Part shown: piece after piece, positions 31,765 to 36,808 of the stretch
How the letters are laid out: every line of letters begins with the position of its first letter
Position numbering within the stretch: position 1 is the first letter of the stretch
Assembly (NCBI GenBank): GCA_002353525.1
Contig: DEJV01000060.1
Coordinates: forward strand, 1 to 36,808
Direction of reading: 5' to 3'
Origin: Prevotella sp. UBA2739
GTDB taxonomy: Bacteria > Bacteroidota > Bacteroidia > Bacteroidales > Bacteroidaceae
Length of the DNA stretch: 36,808 nucleotides
Notes under the pieces: generated by a model
What the model saw: the letters and a program-made list of their open reading frames with translations, nothing else
The model's database searches: none
What the model was told of the DNA's origin: nothing
Program-made: the position numbers and the translations under genes

Positions 31765-32919
31765 ATGAAAAAACAAATAGCCATTCTTGGCAGCACCGGA
31801 TCGATAGGCACACAGGCTCTCCAAGTCATCGAGGAGCATGCCGACCTATACGAGGTGTACTGCCTCACGGCCAACAACAAGGTTGAACTGCTGGCTCAGC
31901 AGGCCAGGAAGTTCAAACCGGCAGCCGTTGTCATTGCCAATGAGGCCAAATACGACGAACTGAAAAACCTGCTGGCCGACCAACCCGACATCAAGGTGTA
32001 TGCCGGTGCCGACGCCCTCGACCAGATTGTGGAGGCCGAACCTATCAACATGGTGCTCACGGCCATGGTGGGATTTGCAGGTCTCTCGCCTACCATTCAT
32101 GCCATTAAGGCCCGAAAAACCATCTGTCTGGCCAATAAGGAGACGCTGGTTGTGGCGGGAGAGTTGATTTGCAACCTTGCACAAACTTATCATTCGCCCA
32201 TCCTTCCTGTCGACAGTGAGCACTCGGCCATCTTCCAGAGTCTGGTGGGTGAAGACCAAAACGAGATTGAGAAGATCTTGCTTACGGCCAGCGGCGGCCC
32301 GTTCCGCCTGATGAGCCAGGAGCAACTGGCCACCGTCACAAAAGCCGATGCCCTGCGCCATCCCACCTGGGACATGGGCGCAAAGATTACTATCGACAGT
32401 GCCACAATGATGAATAAGGGCTTTGAGGTGATAGAGGCCAAATGGCTTTTCGGTGTGGAGGCTGACCAGATACAGGTGTTGGTGCACCCACAGAGCATCG
32501 TCCACAGTGCCGTACAGTTCCGCGATGGTGCTGTAAAAGCACAACTGGGTGTTCCCGACATGCGGCTGCCCATTCAGTATGCTTTCTCATTTCCCCAGCG
32601 CTTGCATCTCTCAGGCGAAAGACTCGACCTGTTTCAGCATCCCCTGGAGTTTTTCGAGCCCGACCTGAAGAAGTTCCGTTGTCTGGCACTTGCCTTCGAG
32701 GCCATTCGTCAGGGCGGCAACATGCCCTGCATTGTGAATGCAGCCAACGAGATTGTCAACCGTGCCTTCCTTGAAGACCGCTGCTCGTTCCTCCAGATGA
32801 GCGACGTCATTGAGCGCACCATGCAGCGGGTGCCGTTTATCAGCAAACCCTCGTACGACACATATGTAGAAACCGACCGTGAGGCCCGCCGTGTGGCATC
32901 CGAACTGTTAGGCAGTTAA
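31765..32919 (+). CDS. dxr: 1-deoxy-D-xylulose 5-phosphate reductoisomerase
   Basis: Dxr (IspC) is the second step of the MEP isoprenoid pathway and the target of fosmidomycin. The 384-residue protein has the NADPH loop ILGSTGSIGTQALQVI, the substrate and metal motifs LPVDSEHSAIFQ and LTASGGPFR, and the tail region DVIERTMQRV. Normal length. Confidence 0.96.
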   Translation: MKKQIAILGSTGSIGTQALQVIEEHADLYEVYCLTANNKVELLAQQARKFKPAAVVIANEAKYDELKNLLADQPDIKVYAGADALDQIVEAEPINMVLTAMVGFAGLSPTIHAIKARKTICLANKETLVVAGELICNLAQTYHSPILPVDSEHSAIFQSLVGEDQNEIEKILLTASGGPFRLMSQEQLATVTKADALRHPTWDMGAKITIDSATMMNKGFEVIEAKWLFGVEADQIQVLVHPQSIVHSAVQFRDGAVKAQLGVPDMRLPIQYAFSFPQRLHLSGERLDLFQHPLEFFEPDLKKFRCLALAFEAIRQGGNMPCIVNAANEIVNRAFLEDRCSFLQMSDVIERTMQRVPFISKPSYDTYVETDREARRVASELLGS

Positions 32920-33021
32920 CGACTTACAGATGCAGGGCATTCTAGCAACAGCCATACGAGATGATTCAAGTTTATCACAACTCAATGCAATAACAAATTA
33001 CAAATTATTAATTAAATATCG
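32920..33021. other. dxr-rseP gap with weak 7-nt AT periodicity
   Basis: The 102-bp gap ends with ATAACAA, ATTACAA, ATTATTA, ATTAAAT just before rseP, again a 7-nt rhythm starting with AT. No promoter of the usual form was seen. Confidence 0.3.
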
Positions 33022-34431
33022 ATGGAAATATTTATGATCCGATTGCTCCAGTTCATTCTGGCAATCTCACTCTTAGTACTGCTCCACGAGGGAGGTCACT
33101 TCTTCTTCAGCAAGCTTTTTGGCGTACGCGTAGAGAAGTTCTTCATCTTTTTCGACCTCGGCATAGGCAAATGGAGCGGCAAACTGCTGAAATTCAAGCC
33201 AAAGAACAGCGATACCGAATATGGTATGGGCTGGTTGCCGCTGGGCGGTTATTGTAAAATAGCGGGAATGATCGACGAGAGTTTCGACACCGAGCAAATG
33301 AAAAAGCCCGCACAGCCTTATGAGTTCCGCTCCAAGCCCGCATGGCAGCGTCTGCTCATCATGATTGGCGGTGTGCTGGTGAACTTCCTGCTGGCCTTAT
33401 TTATCTACTCCATGATTCTGTTCTATTGGGGAGATACCTATATCGCATCCAAGGACATGAGCTACGGTATGAAGTTCAACAGCGAGGCCAAGGCCCTCGG
33501 TTTCCAGGATGGCGACATTCTGCTGGGCACCGACAAGCGCCCGTTCAAGGACTTCAGCGTAGATATGTTCCGCGACCTGTCGTCGGCCACGCGGGTCGAC
33601 CTCATTCGCAATGGCAAGAAGATGAGCCTCCCGTTGCCCGGTGAAATCAGCCTGCTCGACATGCTGAAGGCCGAGCCGTCGTTTGCCCGTCCGTTTGTGC
33701 CAGCCGTTGTCGACACAGTGATACCCAACACCCCGGCAGAGAAATACGGACTGGCCAAGGGCGATACTATCAAGGCCATTAATGGCAAAGCGGTAGATTC
33801 GCAAAACGAGGTAACCTTTGAACTGGGACGACTGGAAGACATGATGGCCAGTGCCAAGACCCATGCCGACAGCATGCGCATCCGTACGGCAACCATTGTC
33901 ATCGCCCGCAACAAGCAGGCAGCTGACTATAAAGTAAGCCATATGGATACGGTAAAGACCGTGCTGACCGCCGATTTGAAATTCGGATTTGCACCCAAGG
34001 CCCTCAATCAGCTGTACGAGCCCACACATGTGGACTATAGTTTCTTCGAGAGTTTCCCTGCAGGCATCAAGTATGGCATTGCTGTGTTGAAAGGCTATGT
34101 GGACGACATGAAATATGTCTTCACGGCCGACGGTGCCAAGTCGCTGGGCGGCTTCGGAGCAATTGGCAGCCTCTTTCCAGCCTCGTGGGACTGGTACTTG
34201 TTCTGGAAGATGACCGCTTTCTTGAGCATCATTCTGGCGTTCATGAACATTCTGCCGATTCCCGCACTCGATGGCGGCCATGTGCTTTTCCTGCTCTACG
34301 AGATGATTACGCGCCGCAAGCCCTCCGAGAATTTCATGATCAAGGCCGAATATGTGGGCTTTGGCATCCTTATTCTGCTGATGGTGGTGGCCAATCTGAA
34401 CGATATCTTGCGCTGGATTGGCTATATGTAA
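33022..34431 (+). CDS. rseP: site-2 zinc protease RseP
   Basis: RseP cleaves transmembrane anti-sigma factors and leftover signal peptides inside the inner membrane. The 469-residue protein has the zinc motif HEGGH (H22, E23, H26) in the first helix and the third zinc ligand motif ALDGGH at about residue 415, with PDZ-like sequence between (VIPNTPAEKYGLAKGDTIKA). The start could be ATG 33022 or 33034 (MIRLLQF). It is last in the plus-strand series and is followed by a terminator. Confidence 0.94.
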   Translation: MEIFMIRLLQFILAISLLVLLHEGGHFFFSKLFGVRVEKFFIFFDLGIGKWSGKLLKFKPKNSDTEYGMGWLPLGGYCKIAGMIDESFDTEQMKKPAQPYEFRSKPAWQRLLIMIGGVLVNFLLALFIYSMILFYWGDTYIASKDMSYGMKFNSEAKALGFQDGDILLGTDKRPFKDFSVDMFRDLSSATRVDLIRNGKKMSLPLPGEISLLDMLKAEPSFARPFVPAVVDTVIPNTPAEKYGLAKGDTIKAINGKAVDSQNEVTFELGRLEDMMASAKTHADSMRIRTATIVIARNKQAADYKVSHMDTVKTVLTADLKFGFAPKALNQLYEPTHVDYSFFESFPAGIKYGIAVLKGYVDDMKYVFTADGAKSLGGFGAIGSLFPASWDWYLFWKMTAFLSIILAFMNILPIPALDGGHVLFLLYEMITRRKPSENFMIKAEYVGFGILILLMVVANLNDILRWIGYM

Positions 34432-34471
34432 TCGGCAATACCGGCTATTCTTTAGGAGATTATCCCATAAA

Positions 34472-34517
34472 AAACGGTTGCAACGCCTGTTGATGGCTGT
34501 TGCAACCGTTTGCTTTT
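34472..34517 (+). terminator. terminator after rseP
   Basis: AAACGGTTGCAAC (34472-34484) and GTTGCAACCGTTT (34499-34511) form a perfect 13-bp stem with a 14-nt loop, followed by GCTTTTT. It also serves the convergent DUF4468 gene. Confidence 0.88.
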
Positions 34518-34565
34518 TGTCCCTCGGAGGGAGTGACGATTCTGTCAAATCGGGGGAAAGGGTTC

Positions 34566-35300
34566 TTACCAGTCGTCATTGTCGTTGCCTACGATACCGT
34601 TCTTCACGGCTTCCTCAATCTTGTCGATTACCGCATTTGAGTAGGCGTGGGTCATGACGAGAGCCTTGGCACAGGTGCGCTTCTGGGCATCTTTCTCCAC
34701 AAATGGATAGTGGCGTCCAATCTCCCACTGCTCGTCGTAGAGATAAGCGTTGGTCTTATCGTCCTTCTTGCGCTTTGAGTCACCGTAGGTGCGGCGGTCA
34801 GCCTCGACAGCCATGCTGAGCCATCCTCCGCTGACATCCCTCAGAATGTCGTAGTTCTGAACGGTGTAAGTAACCCTTATGCGCCCGTCTTTGATGTCTA
34901 TTCTGATGATAGGTGTGATGCTCACACTGTAGGAATTGAGAGTTCCCGTATGTTCAACGATATTCTTCATAGTCGACGAGACGATGATGCATCCTGCATC
35001 CTTGTCATTCAGGGTGATGGCCTGCTTATCTTTGAATGTGGCTGTAGCCCAGTAGTTCACGGCTACATAGAGCTGCTGCTTGGTCTTGCCTGGAGCCTCT
35101 ACAACTTCCTGATAAGTAAGCGACTGGTTCTTGTCGAGGTCGATGGTTCGGCCCAGATTGAAAGCCGCATTGATCCAATTGTCGCCATAGCGCTGCTTGG
35201 CATATTTCTCCAGGTCGGCCGACTTCATGATTTGAGCCTGCATGCTCAGGGCGCCGCAGAAAAAGATGGCGGCAAACATCCAATATCTAATCTGTTTCAT
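34566..35300 (-). CDS. secreted DUF4468-domain protein
   Basis: A 244-residue protein with a signal peptide (first 22 residues, ending LSMQAQ). The middle (QQLYVAVNYWATATFKDKQ; RIDIKDGRIRVTYTVQNYD) matches the DUF4468 beta/alpha domain that is common in Bacteroidetes periplasmic or lipoprotein-like proteins, role unknown. Its last residues are Asn/Asp-rich. It follows a beta-barrel gene by 109 nt on the same strand; no promoter box with TTTG was seen between them. Confidence 0.8.
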   Translation of the reverse strand: MKQIRYWMFAAIFFCGALSMQAQIMKSADLEKYAKQRYGDNWINAAFNLGRTIDLDKNQSLTYQEVVEAPGKTKQQLYVAVNYWATATFKDKQAITLNDKDAGCIIVSSTMKNIVEHTGTLNSYSVSITPIIRIDIKDGRIRVTYTVQNYDILRDVSGGWLSMAVEADRRTYGDSKRKKDDKTNAYLYDEQWEIGRHYPFVEKDAQKRTCAKALVMTHAYSNAVIDKIEEAVKNGIVGNDNDDW

Positions 35301-35409
35301 ATCGTTTTGTTTATTATAAGGTTATACTTTAAATAATAATCTCTGTCGAGAACACTCAGACTGTCGTACCATCCGTATTCCAGTCCTTTCGGAAGCGGAG
35401 TGAGATTTT

Positions 35410-36018
35410 TTAGAATCTCACCCGCAAACCTGCTAGCAGGATGCCTTGTTCGCCAAATCCACCCTCGACAAAGGCGCGTACATTGTTGCTGCCAGCTTCC
35501 ACACCGAGTAGCGAGGCCTGATACATGAAGTACAGATCTTTGTCGTTTGACGACTTCTTAGCTGCAGTATCGTTGCACTTGTCGAACATCATCATGGCTC
35601 CTACTGCTGCCTTAGAGTATAAACCGAAGTTCCTTGAGTTCACCCAGTAGTATTTCACAGCGGGCATGAGCGAGATGTAGCTGCGTGTGCGGTCGCCAAC
35701 CTTCTCACCTCCATCTTTTTTCACAACGTTCTCGCCATATTGTGAGTATGTGGCAATGCCACCGAAGGCTACGCGCGGATTGCTCAGATGGTGGAAATAT
35801 TCAACACCCAGTGTTCCAAATCCGTTGCTGTCCTCCCACTTGTGACCAGTAAGCTGGTCGAAGACTCCGTTACCGAGAGCGTTTCCAATTCCGTCGCCAA
35901 TGAGCGATATGCCTATACCGTAGCTGACGCTCAACTCGTTCTTGGGTTCATCACTCTGTGCTTTCACACTCATTGCAGTCATCATAACTGCTGCTATCAT
36001 CAAAAATACCTTTTTCAT
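35410..36018 (-). CDS. outer-membrane beta-barrel protein
   Basis: A 202-residue protein with a signal peptide (ending MSVKAQ) and a small barrel pattern of about eight strands (LSVSYGIGISLIG, FGTLGVEYFHHLS, RSYISLMPAVKYYWV, VRAFVEGGFG) ending in the OmpA/OMP-type terminal ILLAGLRVRF with a C-terminal Phe. It is probably an OmpW/porin-like small barrel of unknown cargo. It has a TATCTTTG -7 box and two CCGTTAG repeats upstream. Confidence 0.8.
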   Translation of the reverse strand: MKKVFLMIAAVMMTAMSVKAQSDEPKNELSVSYGIGISLIGDGIGNALGNGVFDQLTGHKWEDSNGFGTLGVEYFHHLSNPRVAFGGIATYSQYGENVVKKDGGEKVGDRTRSYISLMPAVKYYWVNSRNFGLYSKAAVGAMMMFDKCNDTAAKKSSNDKDLYFMYQASLLGVEAGSNNVRAFVEGGFGEQGILLAGLRVRF

Positions 36019-36067
36019 AATAATTTCTTTTTTACGATTGTTATACTTGTTGTTTTGATTTCTGATG

Positions 36068-36075
36068 CAAAGATA
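36068..36075 (-). promoter_or_regulatory. barrel gene promoter -7 element (TATCTTTG)
   Basis: TATCTTTG on the minus strand, 49 nt before the ATG at 36018. No -33 TTG is present; two direct repeats take that place. Confidence 0.55.
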
Positions 36076-36084
36076 ATGCGCTTT

Positions 36085-36113
36085 TCCGTTAGGTGATTCA
36101 TTTTTCCGTTAGT
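36085..36113 (-). promoter_or_regulatory. direct repeat TCCGTTAG, possible activator site
   Basis: TCCGTTAGG (36085-36093) and TCCGTTAGT (36105-36113) are 20 bp apart, just upstream of the -7 box. A third copy in opposite orientation is at 36162-36168 (CTAACGG). Spacing and sequence resemble LytTR-type sites, but the match is loose. Confidence 0.35.
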
Positions 36114-36371
36114 TTCCATTCTCTTTGTTGCGACAACTCCCCTTTTTTGCGTCAAATTCGGCTAACGGCTTTCATTTTTGTCGCATTTCGGGCAAAAAAA
36201 CATGAAAAAACACCCTTTTTTATTCCTTTTCGAATATCTGCCGACTATATACCTTATTATATATAGGGGTGTTTCGTAGATGCCCAGCTGTTTTCTCTCA
36301 CCTCTCCCCTCTAATTTCTGGCGAAGAGTTCATGGCCGGAAGCACGCCAAAATTGGGTTGCACACAAGGCC
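36114..36371. other. non-coding AT-rich gap
   Basis: Between the CCGTTAG repeats and array A' lies about 250 bp of T-rich, low-complexity sequence without a credible gene on either strand. No promoter or hairpin stands out. Confidence 0.4.
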
Positions 36372-36512
36372 GAATGCAATTTGCTAACAAATTAAGATGC
36401 GATTTCTTAAGAAATTAAGGTGCGATTTGTTAACAAATTGATGTGCGATTTCTTAAGAAATTGAAGTGTAATTTGCTAACAAATTGAAGTGTAATTTCAT
36501 AGCAAATGAGAA
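36372..36512. repeat. array A': inverted copy of array A
   Basis: Reverse-complemented, this region aligns unit by unit with 9125-9262, starting TTCTCATTTGCTATGAAATT. Cores read on the plus strand are ATTTGCTAACAAAT, ATTTCTTAAGAAAT, ATTTGTTAACAAAT, ATTTCTTAAGAAAT, ATTTGCTAACAAAT and a decayed unit, at 23-nt spacing. Unit 3 of array A (GTTAAC) is CTTAAG here. It lies about 190 bp upstream of the phosphatase gene. Confidence 0.85.
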
Positions 36513-36662
36513 ATTGATGGTTTTTCGATGGGTTTGACAGGGCTCCCGAAACAGGATTATAAAATCTCGGAAGTGGCGGAGAACACCGGGAAGATGATCA
36601 AAATTCTACCACAAAGATGCAGAAAACAGCTGATCCATACGGCCACTCTTGAAAGATTTCTG

Positions 36663-36670
36663 TATATTTG
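36663..36670 (+). promoter_or_regulatory. -7 element (TATATTTG) for the phosphatase gene
   Basis: TATATTTG, 28 nt before the ATG at 36699. No TTG at the -33 distance. Confidence 0.5.
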
Positions 36671-36698
36671 TATCTTCAAATGAAAAGGAACACAATCT

Positions 36699-36808
36699 AT
36701 GAGCAAAAAGAAACTCCTCTTCGTGTGCCTCGGAAATATCTGCCGGTCGCCGGCAGCCGAAGGCATCATGAAACAATTGGCTGACCAACGCGGAGTGGGA
36801 CACCGCTT
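36699..36808 (+). CDS. low-molecular-weight protein tyrosine phosphatase (5' part, cut by window end)
   Basis: The frame starts MSKKKLLFVCLGNICRSPAA, with the catalytic C-x5-R loop C10-LGNIC-R16 followed by Ser, diagnostic of the LMW-PTP family (about 155 residues when complete). Only 36 codons lie in the window, so the aspartate of the DP motif is not visible. These enzymes dephosphorylate protein tyrosines or, in some clades, act on capsule-related kinases or arginine phosphate. Confidence 0.9.
   Translation, partial: MSKKKLLFVCLGNICRSPAAEGIMKQLADQRGVGHR

Noticed and set aside
33397..34548. 383-residue minus-strand ORF opposite rseP
   Set aside because: Shadow of rseP that also crosses the rseP terminator.

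Overview
The window looks like a chromosomal segment of a Bacteroidales bacterium, most likely Prevotellaceae (Prevotella/Segatella-like). The reasons are promoters of the Bacteroidetes type (TTG, 19-20 bp, TAnnTTTG), few Shine-Dalgarno sequences, DapL-type lysine/peptidoglycan synthesis, DUF4290 and DUF4468 proteins, acidic residues after lipoprotein cysteines, and short 'GQxLxxPxxGxxIxxGKKVxVK' C-terminal tails on secreted proteins. It is mostly housekeeping DNA with small accessory patches and unusually structured intergenic repeats.

Layout. 1-6660 (minus): nucleotide synthesis operon pyrG-purF-carAB, three glutamine amidotransferases in a row; the last gene is a CarA-CarB fusion that stops after the first half of CarB. 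6921-9084 (plus): dapF-dapL. 9085-9467: two arrays of tandem palindromes. 9468-10903 (minus): two proteins of unknown function. 11154-12215 (plus): butyrate kinase. 12339-13481 (minus): RidA-like protein. 13580-20538 (minus): porin, imelysin lipoprotein, di-heme oxidoreductase lipoprotein and fused cytochrome c synthase (CcsBA), probably an iron or redox uptake system at the cell surface together with its heme-attachment machine. 21038-22429 (plus): AAA ATPase/DUF4143 with three direct repeats over its promoter. 22580-24421 (minus): a mosaic patch with a cohesin-like protein, a dockerin-like protein whose 3' half is very AT-rich, a 58-codon gene fragment and an orphan C-terminal tail. 25330-28311 (minus): yicC-gmk-nadD-patatin. 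28400-34431 (plus): tsaB, DUF4290, murA, rimM, dxr, rseP. 34566-36018 (minus): DUF4468 protein and an outer-membrane barrel. 36699-end (plus): start of a low-molecular-weight protein tyrosine phosphatase.

The most unusual signal is in the repeats. Three intergenic arrays are built from 22-23 nt tandem units, each itself a palindrome, and base changes between units occur in symmetric pairs so the palindrome survives. One array has a second, inverted copy 27 kb away in which a unit has switched GTTAAC to CTTAAG. Separately, strict 7-nt periodic sequence occurs at several gene junctions and, twice, inside the coding sequence of ccsBA, where unit gain or loss would shift the frame. No tRNA, rRNA, CRISPR array or complete insertion sequence was seen.
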